6,163 bases of DNA from an uncultured beta proteobacterium (GCA_903914985.1 CAIWRE010000168.1:1-6163); one strand, 5' to 3'; shown: positions 1-6,082, counted from the first letter of the stretch. Translations and numbers: made by a program. Notes: generated by a model from the letters alone, not told the origin.

Positions 1-429
1 GACTTCAAGGTTGCGCGTTTGCAAGACGGCGTCAATGACATCAATGACCTGGTCGAAGGCATGATCTTGGAAGGCACGGTGAGCAACGTCGCGGCCTTTG
101 GCGCCTTCATCGACTTGGGTGTGCACCAGGACGGGCTGGTGCATGTGAGCCAACTGGCGCACAAGTTTGTGAGTGACGCGCGCGAGGTGGTCAAGACCGG
201 CGACATCGTCAAAGTGCAGGTGGTGGAGGTGGATGTGGTGCGCAAGCGCATTGGCCTGACCATGAAGCTGGGTGAGGCCCCGCGCCGCGCGGACGATCGC
301 GGGGGCGCTCGCAACAACCGGTTTGAAGGCGCTGATCGCAACCAGCGCATGCCCCATCGCTCCGCTGAGCCGCAGGCGCCCAGCGCCATGGCGTCAGCGT
401 TTTCCAAGCTCCAGGGCTTGCGCAAATAG
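1..429 (+). CDS. tex: Tex transcription accessory protein, C-terminal part (5' end outside window)
   Basis: The reading frame is open from the first base, so this is the last 142 residues of a longer protein; full Tex proteins are roughly 770-800 residues. It opens with DFKVARLQDGVNDINDL, which matches the segment before the S1 domain in Tex proteins. An S1 RNA-binding domain follows at about residues 20-90 of this fragment, recognised by GMILEGTVSNVAAFGAFIDL, then HQDGLVHVSQL, GDIVKVQVVEVD and RKRIGLTM. After it comes a basic, low-complexity tail of about 50 residues ending in SAFSKLQGLRK. Tex is a cytoplasmic nucleic-acid-binding protein (YqgF-like, HhH and S1 domains) linked to transcription and expression of some virulence genes; its exact molecular role is not settled. 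Only the S1 domain and tail are visible here. The identification rests on the S1 sequence and its flanks. The stop is TAG, 14 bases before the next gene, which suggests co-transcription. Confidence 0.93.
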   Translation, partial: DFKVARLQDGVNDINDLVEGMILEGTVSNVAAFGAFIDLGVHQDGLVHVSQLAHKFVSDAREVVKTGDIVKVQVVEVDVVRKRIGLTMKLGEAPRRADDRGGARNNRFEGADRNQRMPHRSAEPQAPSAMASAFSKLQGLRK

Positions 430-443
430 GGCAGGGCAGCGGT

Positions 444-1526
444 ATGCAAGCGCTTCACATCTATGCCGGTCCTCAGGCCCGCGCCCATCTGGCGGCGGAC
501 GGGTTGCTGCCCCACCATGTGGGGGTCATTCCGGCGGCGGCGGGGGGGCCTAAGGGCCTGATCTTGGGATCCTTAGACCGGTTTTTGTTCGGACATTGGT
601 TGTCCCAGAGCAGCCAGCCGGTGGACCTGGTCGGTGCGTCCATTGGCGCATGGCGCATGGCCACCGCTTGCTTGGACGCGCCGGTTGCAGCGTTTGAGCG
701 GCTGGAGCACGACTACATCCACCAGCATTACGAGTTGCCAGAAGGGCAAAAGCGCGTACCAGCGCAGCAAGTGAGTGCGCAGTTTGGTGACAATTTGCAG
801 GCATTTTATGGAGGGCGCATCGACGAAGTGCTCATGCATCCGCGCTACCGTCTGCACATCATGACATCGCATGGCAAAAAGCTGCTGGGGCGTGAGCACC
901 CTTGGCGCACGCCGTTGGGCTACGCCGCAGCCTTCCTAAGCAACGCGGTGCAGCGCCGGGCCATGGGAATGTGGCTGGATCGCGTCGTGTTTTCAGCGCA
1001 GGGCGCTGCCTTGCCCTTTGGTGATCAGGACTATCCGACCCTGCAATGCCCGCTGATGCAAGACAACTTCATGGGCGCACTGCAAGCCAGTTGCTCCATA
1101 CCCTTTCTGCTGGAGGCGGTACATGACATCGCGCAGGCGCCGGCAGGGGCCTATTGGGACGGTGGCATTACCGACTACCACCTGCATCTGGATTACCCCG
1201 CGGTGGCAAGGCCACAGGCTCCCATCGTGCTGTACCCCCATTTCCAGCGCGCCGTGGTGCCGGGCTGGTTGGACAAAGCCCTCAAACATCGCCACGGCGC
1301 GACCGAAAAGCTGTCAAACATGGTGCTTCTGGCGCCCAATCCGGCGTGGCTGCAAACGCTGCCCAATGGCAAATTGCCCGACCGCACCGACTTCACACGC
1401 TATGGCAACGATTTGTCCAGCCGTGTGAAGGCCTGGGAAGGCGCGACTGGCGCAGCACAGCAACTGGCCGATGAGTTTGCCGCCTGGTTGGAGCGGCCCG
1501 ATATGTCGCAGGTGTTGGCGCTTTAG
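444..1526 (+). CDS. Patatin-like phospholipase family protein
   Basis: This 360-residue protein has the three marks of a patatin-type Ser-Asp hydrolase. A glycine-rich oxyanion loop (AAAGGPKG) lies at residues 31-38. The nucleophile elbow GASIG at 64-68 puts the catalytic serine at Ser66. The DGG motif at 239-241 supplies the aspartate of the dyad, Asp239. Family members are lipid acyl hydrolases (phospholipase A-like), but the substrate cannot be read from the sequence. There is no signal peptide or obvious membrane segment, so it is probably cytoplasmic or peripheral at the inner membrane. The oxyanion loop reads GGPKG instead of the more usual GGGxRG, which suggests a distinct subfamily. 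The ATG start lies 14 bases after the tex stop with only a weak purine-rich ribosome site, so translation may depend partly on ribosomes finishing tex. Its 3' end overlaps the end of crcB on the other strand by four bases. Family assignment is firm; function is not. Confidence 0.9.
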   Translation: MQALHIYAGPQARAHLAADGLLPHHVGVIPAAAGGPKGLILGSLDRFLFGHWLSQSSQPVDLVGASIGAWRMATACLDAPVAAFERLEHDYIHQHYELPEGQKRVPAQQVSAQFGDNLQAFYGGRIDEVLMHPRYRLHIMTSHGKKLLGREHPWRTPLGYAAAFLSNAVQRRAMGMWLDRVVFSAQGAALPFGDQDYPTLQCPLMQDNFMGALQASCSIPFLLEAVHDIAQAPAGAYWDGGITDYHLHLDYPAVARPQAPIVLYPHFQRAVVPGWLDKALKHRHGATEKLSNMVLLAPNPAWLQTLPNGKLPDRTDFTRYGNDLSSRVKAWEGATGAAQQLADEFAAWLERPDMSQVLAL

Positions 1527-1921
1527 ACCGCTTGCGGGGTCCAGAAATACGCCACGGTGCGCAGGCCTGCAACCGTGAGTATCAATGAGCCGAACAAGTG
1601 CAACGCTGCGGTGCTCAAAGCCAGCATGTATTTCTGTGAACCGAGCATGGCCACCACTTCCGCTGAAAAACTGGAGAACGTGGTGAGCGCGCCTAAAAAG
1701 CCGGTAATCAACAGCAAGCGCCAGGTGGGATCCAATTCCGGCATGGCCTGGAACACGCCAACCGCCACGCCCACGCAATAGCCGCCAATCCAATTGGCCG
1801 CCAAGGTGCCCAAGGGCATGCTGGCACCGGGTACCACCATGGGGTTGAGCCACAAACCCAGCTGCCAGCGCGCCAGTGCGCCCAGGCAGGCGCCGATACA
1901 GATTGCGAAGACGGACATCAT
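1523..1921 (-). CDS. crcB: CrcB/Fluc fluoride ion channel
   Basis: This 132-residue, very hydrophobic protein with about four membrane segments has the usual length of the CrcB/Fluc family. These proteins work as antiparallel dimers in the inner membrane and let fluoride leave the cytoplasm. Family landmarks are all present: GALARW near the N-terminus (Arg18), GTLAANWIGGY with the pore asparagine Asn43, and TGFLGALTTFSSFS at 73-86. The last holds the TTFS sodium-site turn and the paired pore phenylalanines Phe82 and Phe85. It is the last gene of the minus-strand operon, starting 33 bases after the comEA-like gene. Two ATG codons stand side by side at 1921 and 1918; the first is preferred because AGGAG lies 7 bases upstream. 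No fluoride riboswitch fits in the short gap before it. The stop codon overlaps the stop of the convergent patatin-like gene. Confidence 0.97.
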   Translation of the reverse strand: MMSVFAICIGACLGALARWQLGLWLNPMVVPGASMPLGTLAANWIGGYCVGVAVGVFQAMPELDPTWRLLLITGFLGALTTFSSFSAEVVAMLGSQKYMLALSTAALHLFGSLILTVAGLRTVAYFWTPQAV

Positions 1922-1928
1922 GGGTTTG

Positions 1929-1933
1929 CTCCT
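1929..1933 (-). promoter_or_regulatory. Ribosome binding site of crcB
   Basis: AGGAG on the minus strand lies 7 bases before the ATG at 1921 and 10 bases before the ATG at 1918. The spacing favours the first of the two adjacent start codons. Confidence 0.75.
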
Positions 1934-1954
1934 GTTGCGTTCAGGCTTTTGTTG

Positions 1955-2263
1955 TTATTTGGCCTTGGCGTCTTTTGCCGGAACAAAGGGTGCTCCGTTG
2001 ACGGTCAGGCCGCCCCCGGACAAATGCTCCGCGCCCTTCGCTTTGAAGCCTTTGACCCGCTTGAGAAAGTCTGCCCAGTCTTTGAATGGGCCTTGCTCAC
2101 GTGCTTTCAAAATGCGCGCGGTGCTGGACGGCCCCAGCCCCTTGATGCTGTCCAACTCGGCCTCGGTGGCGTCGTTGAGTTCGGTGGACGCCATGCACAC
2201 GCTGCTCAGTGTGAGGGCAAGTGCTGCTAAACCCGGCAAACGCAGACGGTTCAAGGTACGCAT
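1955..2263 (-). CDS. ComEA-like exported helix-hairpin-helix protein
   Basis: This 102-residue protein has a cleavable-looking signal peptide: basic start MRTLNRLR, a hydrophobic stretch at about 9-21, and a likely cut after CMA near residue 25. A single ComEA-type helix-hairpin-helix domain follows. ELNDATEAELDSIKGLGPS is the typical LN-A---EL---GIG signature, then ARILKARE, GPFKDWADFLKRVKG, and a short tail ending in PAKDAKAK. Family members bind DNA without sequence preference through the hairpin; some take part in pulling transforming DNA into the periplasm. Export and the HhH fold are well supported, but a role in competence is only inferred, since no other competence gene is present here. 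The start at 2263 was chosen because GGAG lies 6 bases upstream and the signal peptide begins there. An in-frame extension to 2503 would run into hldD and destroy the signal peptide. It lies 25 bases after hldD and 33 bases before crcB. Confidence 0.88.
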   Translation of the reverse strand: MRTLNRLRLPGLAALALTLSSVCMASTELNDATEAELDSIKGLGPSSTARILKAREQGPFKDWADFLKRVKGFKAKGAEHLSGGGLTVNGAPFVPAKDAKAK

Positions 2264-2269
2264 TGCGAA

Positions 2270-2273
2270 CTCC
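2270..2273 (-). promoter_or_regulatory. Ribosome binding site deciding the comEA-like start
   Basis: GGAG on the minus strand lies 6 bases before the ATG at 2263, in the 25-base gap after hldD. It supports the short form of the gene with an N-terminal signal peptide over longer in-frame starts. Confidence 0.7.
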
Positions 2274-2288
2274 GTGCAAAAGGTGGTT

Positions 2289-3296
2289 TCAGTTGCGTGC
2301 AGCCATCCACTGCACATACTGGCCGACGCCTGTGGCCACATCCGCAAACGCGTGGTCGCAGCCGCTGGCGCGCAGGGCTGTGAGGTCAGCCTGGGTGTAG
2401 CACTGGTACTTGCCACGCAGCGCGTCGGGGAAGGCGATGTATTCCACCAGGCCCATACCGACCATGGTTTCCAACGCCAGGGCCGCGTGTCCATCCTGCG
2501 CACGCAGAGTATTGACTACGGCGCTGGCGACATCGTTAAAGGCCTGCGCCCGTCCGCTGCCAAGGTTGTAAATACCGCTTTGCGAGGGGTGGTCGAAGTA
2601 CCAGAGGTTGACATCGACCACGTCATTGACGAAGACAAAGTCGCGCATTTGGGCGCCGGCCGCATAGCCGCCGTATTCACCAAACAGTTTGACGCGGCCC
2701 TCAGCCTTGAACTCGTGGAATTGGTGGTAGGCTACGCTGGCCATGCGACCTTTGTGCTGCTCGTGCGGACCGTAGACATTGAAATAGCGAAAGCCCACGA
2801 CCTGTGTTTTTGCGCCTTGCAATTGGGGGCCCAGCTCACGGCGCATCACCTGGTCAAACAGCAATTTGGAATAGCCATAGACATTCAGCGGTGCTTCAAA
2901 CGCGGGGTCTTCTTTGAATGTGCTGGAGCCACCATAAGTGGCGGCTGACGAGGCGTACAGCAATCGCGTTCCCTGCGCTTGCGCCGCAAGAAACAACTGC
3001 TTGGACGTCTCGAAGTTGTTCTGCATCATGTACTTGCCGTTCTGCTCCATGGTGTCGCTGCATGCACCCTCATGGAACACCGCCTCCACATGGCCGTAAC
3101 TCCGCGCTGCAAAGGCGTCGTAAAACGTGTCGGCGTCCACGTAGTCGGCAATTTTTAAGTCCACCAGGTTGCGAAACTTGTCGCCCTGGGTGAGCTCGTC
3201 CACCGCAATGATGTCATCAATACCACGCGCGTTGAGCCCGGCAATGATGCGGCTGCCAATAAAGCCGGCAGCGCCGGTGACCACGATGCGCGTCAT
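2289..3296 (-). CDS. hldD: ADP-L-glycero-D-manno-heptose 6-epimerase
   Basis: Also called rfaD or waaD. This 335-residue member of the extended short-chain dehydrogenase family converts ADP-D-glycero-D-manno-heptose to ADP-L-glycero-D-manno-heptose, the donor for the inner core of lipopolysaccharide. The N-terminus carries the Rossmann dinucleotide motif GAAGFIGS (Gly8, Gly11, Gly14). The active-site serine region is YASSAATYGG with Ser116. The catalytic pair YGYSK gives Tyr140 and Lys144. FRYFNVYGPHEQHKGRMASV, with Lys182, matches the segment holding the second lysine implicated in the epimerase. Length is close to other HldD proteins (about 310-340). It acts in the cytoplasm, after the kinase encoded by the overlapping upstream gene. 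Its ATG overlaps the TGA of rfaE1 in an ATGA junction, and AGGAG lies 8 bases before it, so translational coupling is likely. Confidence 0.97.
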   Translation of the reverse strand: MTRIVVTGAAGFIGSRIIAGLNARGIDDIIAVDELTQGDKFRNLVDLKIADYVDADTFYDAFAARSYGHVEAVFHEGACSDTMEQNGKYMMQNNFETSKQLFLAAQAQGTRLLYASSAATYGGSSTFKEDPAFEAPLNVYGYSKLLFDQVMRRELGPQLQGAKTQVVGFRYFNVYGPHEQHKGRMASVAYHQFHEFKAEGRVKLFGEYGGYAAGAQMRDFVFVNDVVDVNLWYFDHPSQSGIYNLGSGRAQAFNDVASAVVNTLRAQDGHAALALETMVGMGLVEYIAFPDALRGKYQCYTQADLTALRASGCDHAFADVATGVGQYVQWMAARN

Positions 3297-4240
3297 GCAA
3301 ACAACTCCTGGTAGGACACCGTCGCGGTGCCAAACTTGCCGACCACAATGCCCCCGGCCCGGTTGGCCCAGGGCAAGGCTTGGCGCAGGGTCAGGCCCGC
3401 GCCCAGCAGCGACGCCATGGTCGCAATCACTGTGTCGCCTGCCCCGGTCACATCAAACACCTCGCGTGCCTGCGCGCTCACATGCAGCTCGCCTTGTTCA
3501 TCGAACAGAGTCATGCCTTCCTCACTGCGGGTCACCAGGACAGCGTCCAATTGCAAGCGCTCTCGCAAGGCGTGGGCTTTGGTGCGCAGCTCCTCTTCGC
3601 TGCTCCACGGGCCGACCACGTCCTGCATTTCCGAGCGGTTGGGGGTGATGACCGTGGCGTGGGCGTACTGCGCGTAGTCCTTGCCCTTGGGGTCAATGAG
3701 AATGGGTTTTCCTGCGGCGCGGGCTTTGGCAATCATGTCGCCTACTTGCGCGAGGCTGCCTTTGCCGTAGTCTGAAAAAATCACCGCATCCTGGCTCTCC
3801 AGCAGTGCGGAGAAACGTGCCGTCTGGTCCGCCAACACCCGGTTTTTCGGGGTGTTCTCAAAGTCCAGGCGCAGCAACTGCTGTTGGCGCCCGATGACGC
3901 GCAGCTTGACGGTGGTCTTGAGTTCAGCATCCCGTCCGAAATGGGTTTGAATACCGGTCTTGGCCAGCAGCGCCTCTAAGTGCTTGCTGGCCTCGTCATC
4001 GCCTACGACGGCTAACAAGGCCGCTTGTGCGCCGAGCGCGGCAATATTGCCCGCCACGTTGGCAGCACCGCCGCCACGTTCTTCTTCCCGGGTGACGCGC
4101 ACCACGGGCACCGGAGCTTCCGGAGAAATGCGGTCCACGGCGCCGTACCAGTAGCGGTCCAGCATGACGTCGCCCACAACCAGCACACGGGAGGCTGCGA
4201 GGTGTTGGGCGTTGACGGGGGCAGGGTGATGGTCGGTCAT
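3293..4240 (-). CDS. rfaE1: D-glycero-beta-D-manno-heptose-7-phosphate kinase (monofunctional)
   Basis: Also called hldA; it corresponds to the N-terminal domain of the bifunctional HldE. This PfkB-family sugar kinase phosphorylates heptose 7-phosphate at C1 to give the 1,7-bisphosphate, an early step to the ADP-heptose used for LPS inner core. Seen in the sequence (numbering from the ATG at 4240, 315 residues): VLVVGDVMLDRYWYG near residues 19-33, RISPEAPVPVVRV, the substrate-loop signature GGGAANVAGN near 56-65, and the PfkB motif DVTGAGDT at 263-270 with the catalytic Asp269. The nucleotidyltransferase half found in enterobacterial HldE is absent, so the adenylyltransferase must be a separate gene elsewhere. 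The ATG at 4240 has no good ribosome site; two TTG codons (4258, 4255) could extend it by up to six residues but are no better placed. It lies 27 bases after lapB and overlaps hldD by four. Confidence 0.95.
   Translation of the reverse strand: MTDHHPAPVNAQHLAASRVLVVGDVMLDRYWYGAVDRISPEAPVPVVRVTREEERGGGAANVAGNIAALGAQAALLAVVGDDEASKHLEALLAKTGIQTHFGRDAELKTTVKLRVIGRQQQLLRLDFENTPKNRVLADQTARFSALLESQDAVIFSDYGKGSLAQVGDMIAKARAAGKPILIDPKGKDYAQYAHATVITPNRSEMQDVVGPWSSEEELRTKAHALRERLQLDAVLVTRSEEGMTLFDEQGELHVSAQAREVFDVTGAGDTVIATMASLLGAGLTLRQALPWANRAGGIVVGKFGTATVSYQELFA
3305..3309 (-). promoter_or_regulatory. Ribosome binding site of hldD inside the end of rfaE1
   Basis: AGGAG on the minus strand lies 8 bases before the hldD ATG, within the last codons of rfaE1. 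It confirms the start that overlaps the rfaE1 stop by four bases. Confidence 0.75.
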
Positions 4241-4267
4241 GGAGGTGTCAATCAACAAATATCAGGC

Positions 4268-5425
4268 TCAAAGTTCTTCGACGCGGCGCGGTGGGTAGCT
4301 GTCCCAGGCTTGGCAACCCGGGCAATGCCAGAAATGCTGCTGGGCTTCAAAGCCGCATGCGGCACAGCGGTAGCGCTTGAGCGGTTTGACGGCATGGTCC
4401 AAGGCACGCTGCACCTGGGGATGAAATTGCTCGTGCTCCAGCTTTTCACCGGCAATCCATTGGGCAGCCGCGACCAGAGAAGGTTGCTTCTCCAGGTGAT
4501 GCACATACCAGTCCCGTGCGGTGGCCTCCGACGCTGCGCGACCGCGCTCCAGCGCGACGATGGCGTCAAGCACATCCAAGGAGGGCATCTGGGCGTACGC
4601 AGCCTTGAGCGGCTCCAGGGCCACGTCCGGCGTTCCGCAGGCCTGGGCGTAGCGGCGCAACGGTTGCGCCATCAATGGTATTGCGGCCGGGGCGGCGGTC
4701 ATTGCGTCAAGAAGCGTGGCCAAGGCCAGGGAACTTTCGCCCTGGTTGAAATGCAAATGGGCCAAATCAAGCCGCGGGCGCGCCATTTGCGGCGCCAGGG
4801 CTATCGCCTGTGCGAGTACCTGCTGTGCCTGGGCGAAGTCGGTAGCGGTGATCAAACTGGCGGCCTGCTCGCACAGGTAATGGGCTCTGCGGCCTGCAAA
4901 GCTGCCTTGGTCAGACAACTCCAGTTTGTGGGCGACCTCAGCGGCTTGCAGCCAGTCGCGCGAGCGCTCATAGTTGGCTAGCAGTGCAAGGCGGGCTTCC
5001 GCCTCAAAACGGGTGCCCTCCAGCTGAATTAAGGCGGCTTCTGCGCGGTCTAACAGACCGGCCTTGAGGTAGTCCAATGCCAGGCCGTGCTGCGCACGGT
5101 GCCGGTCGTCTGTGCTGATGTCGCCCCTCGAGAGCAAATGCTGGTGCACCCGCACCGCGCGCTGGTATTCACCCCGGCGGCGAAACAAATTGCCCAGGGC
5201 GAAATGCAGCTCCGAGGTGTCCGGGTCGTTTTGGACGGCTTCAATGAAGGCGTCAATGGCCTGGTCTTGCTGCTCGTTGAGCAAAAAGTTCAAGCCCCGG
5301 AAATAGGCTTTGGGCGCTTGCCGGTTTTCCAGGCGCAATTGCCGCACGTCCAACCGAGAGGCCAGCCAGCCCAGCACAAAGGCCACGGGCAGGCCCATCA
5401 AAATCAGGGTTGGATCAAAGTCCAT
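4268..5425 (-). CDS. lapB: Lipopolysaccharide assembly protein B (TPR and rubredoxin-like domain)
   Basis: Also called yciM. This 385-residue protein is an inner-membrane adaptor that, in E. coli, works with FtsH to control degradation of LpxC and so sets LPS synthesis. An N-terminal membrane anchor spans about residues 6-22 (LILMGLPVAFVLGWLAS). The family segment AYFRGLNFLLNEQQDQAIDA and a chain of tetratricopeptide repeats fill the middle, for example SELHFALGNLFRRRGEYQRA and FAQAQQVLAQAIALAP. The C-terminus is a rubredoxin-like metal knuckle, CAAC at 354-357 and CPGC at 368-371, with all four cysteines kept. Length is close to E. coli LapB (389). The ATG at 5425 was chosen because the anchor starts there; longer in-frame starts add a basic, unrelated stretch. 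It overlaps lapA by 11 bases and has no strong ribosome site of its own, so it is probably translated by coupling to lapA. Confidence 0.97.
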   Translation of the reverse strand: MDFDPTLILMGLPVAFVLGWLASRLDVRQLRLENRQAPKAYFRGLNFLLNEQQDQAIDAFIEAVQNDPDTSELHFALGNLFRRRGEYQRAVRVHQHLLSRGDISTDDRHRAQHGLALDYLKAGLLDRAEAALIQLEGTRFEAEARLALLANYERSRDWLQAAEVAHKLELSDQGSFAGRRAHYLCEQAASLITATDFAQAQQVLAQAIALAPQMARPRLDLAHLHFNQGESSLALATLLDAMTAAPAAIPLMAQPLRRYAQACGTPDVALEPLKAAYAQMPSLDVLDAIVALERGRAASEATARDWYVHHLEKQPSLVAAAQWIAGEKLEHEQFHPQVQRALDHAVKPLKRYRCAACGFEAQQHFWHCPGCQAWDSYPPRRVEEL

Positions 5426-5714
5426 GAGGTACCGAACTGTTGGAGGTGTCTGCTGCCGGGGCCGGTTGCAGACCTTGCTGGGCGCGCGACGCCGCGCGGC
5501 GCTGGCGCCACCAGCGGGGCACCATGCCCAGCACACCGATCAAAAGGCCGGCCGCAAAGGTCATTAACACCACCAGCACCAAGGGCGCAGTCCACTGGTA
5601 GCCAAAAAAGAAACGCACCGTGACGTCGCTCTGGTTATTCAACGCAAAGGCGAACAGGGTGAAAAAAATGGCCGCCTTCAGCAGGTACTGGGCGAGCCAA
5701 ACAAGAGTTTTCAT
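5415..5714 (-). CDS. lapA: Lipopolysaccharide assembly protein A (LapA domain)
   Basis: Also called yciS. This 99-residue inner-membrane protein has two hydrophobic helices at about residues 8-26 and 43-66. They are separated by NNQSDVTVRFFFGYQW, which is the conserved LapA (DUF1049) pattern: N-Q-x-V-x-x-x-F-x-x-G. A basic, cytoplasmic-looking tail rich in Arg, Ala and Gln follows the second helix. LapA pairs with LapB in LPS homeostasis; its own biochemical action is less well defined. Length matches the family (about 90-105). AGGA lies about 7 bases before the ATG. It sits 44 bases after ihfB and overlaps lapB by 11 bases, the usual ihfB-lapA-lapB arrangement. Confidence 0.94.
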   Translation of the reverse strand: MKTLVWLAQYLLKAAIFFTLFAFALNNQSDVTVRFFFGYQWTAPLVLVVLMTFAAGLLIGVLGMVPRWWRQRRAASRAQQGLQPAPAADTSNSSVPHGL

Positions 5715-5758
5715 GGCGTTCCTAGGGGGCTGGCGGATTCTATCGGTCAGCGCACAGG

Positions 5759-6082
5759 TTAACGCAGGTTTTGCACGCCTTGCACGTCTTGCAATTGGGC
5801 GGTCTGGGCATCCACGGCTTCGCGCAATGCCTTGCCGGGTTTGAAGTGCGGCACGCGCCGCTCGGGAATGGCCACGCTCTCGCCGCTGCGGGGATTACGA
5901 CCCATGCGGGGCGGGCGGTGGTTGACAGAAAAGCTGCCAAAACCCCGGATCTCAATACGCTGGCCGCGCACCAGGGCGTCGTTCATGGCGTCCAAAATGG
6001 CCTTGACCGCAAACTCCGCATCCTGGTGCGTGAGTTGGCTGAACCGGTTGGCCAGTGCTTCTACAAGGTCAGAGCGCGTCAT
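5759..6082 (-). CDS. ihfB: Integration host factor beta subunit
   Basis: Also called himD. This 107-residue member of the HU/IHF family pairs with IHF-alpha to bind and sharply bend DNA at specific sites in the nucleoid, affecting transcription, replication and recombination. The N-terminal helices (MTRSDLVEALANRFSQLT) are followed by the family signature IEIRGFGSFSVNHRPPRMGR and NPRSGESV. Residues known to matter in E. coli IHF-beta are kept: Glu44 and Arg46 in the recognition strand, and the intercalating proline at Pro64. HFKPGKALRE closes the conserved body near residue 88. The protein is about 13 residues longer than E. coli IHF-beta, and the extra tail (QLQDVQGVQNLR) is encoded by a 9-base repeat. 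RGFGSF, VPHFKPGK and the start MTRSDL favour beta over alpha or HU. The ribosome site is weak. A terminator-like hairpin lies just upstream. Confidence 0.96.
   Translation of the reverse strand: MTRSDLVEALANRFSQLTHQDAEFAVKAILDAMNDALVRGQRIEIRGFGSFSVNHRPPRMGRNPRSGESVAIPERRVPHFKPGKALREAVDAQTAQLQDVQGVQNLR
5771..5797 (-). repeat. Three imperfect 9-base tandem units in the ihfB tail
   Basis: On the plus strand the units read TTGCACGCC, TTGCACGTC and TTGCAATTG. The first two differ at one base; the third has drifted. On the coding strand they give Gln-led triplets (LQ)-DVQ-GVQ near the C-terminus of IHF-beta, outside the conserved fold. This looks like a small in-frame duplication. Confidence 0.6.

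Larger units (their letters stand above)
1523..6082 (-). other. Probable seven-gene operon ihfB-lapA-lapB-rfaE1-hldD-comEA-like-crcB
   Basis: All seven genes share one strand. Junctions in order are a 44-base gap, an 11-base overlap, a 27-base gap, a 4-base overlap, a 25-base gap and a 33-base gap. I found no terminator hairpin with a T-run and no convincing promoter in any of these gaps. A single transcript, possibly with internal promoters inside coding regions, is the simplest reading; it is an inference from spacing. Confidence 0.7.

Noticed and set aside
272..553. A 93-codon open frame overlapping the end of tex and the start of the patatin-like gene
   Set aside because: It is in another frame of two supported genes, with an Arg/Ala/Gly-rich shadow composition.
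1490..1515. Hairpin GCCGC/GCGGC near the end of the patatin-like gene as a terminator for crcB or the hydrolase
   Set aside because: The five-base stem is inside coding sequence and no T-run follows on either strand.
1922..1954. Fluoride riboswitch before crcB
   Set aside because: The gap is only 33 bases and shows none of the expected paired elements.
1794..2948. A 384-codon open frame on the plus strand running across crcB, the comEA-like gene and hldD
   Set aside because: It is antisense to three well-recognised genes, its translation resembles no family I know, and long antisense frames are common in GC-rich DNA.
4251..4263. IHF-binding-site-like sequence (AATCAA followed at the right distance by TAT)
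   Set aside because: The second half of the WATCAANNNNTTR consensus is not met, and such half-matches are frequent.
4025..4981. A 318-codon open frame on the plus strand opposite rfaE1 and lapB
   Set aside because: It spans the junction of two certain genes on the other strand and shows no protein motif; a codon-bias shadow.
5715..5758. Promoter for lapA in the 44-base gap after ihfB (a TAGAAT sequence on the minus strand)
   Set aside because: A -10-like hexamer is present but no -35-like sequence is found at 15-18 bases, so the match is no better than chance.
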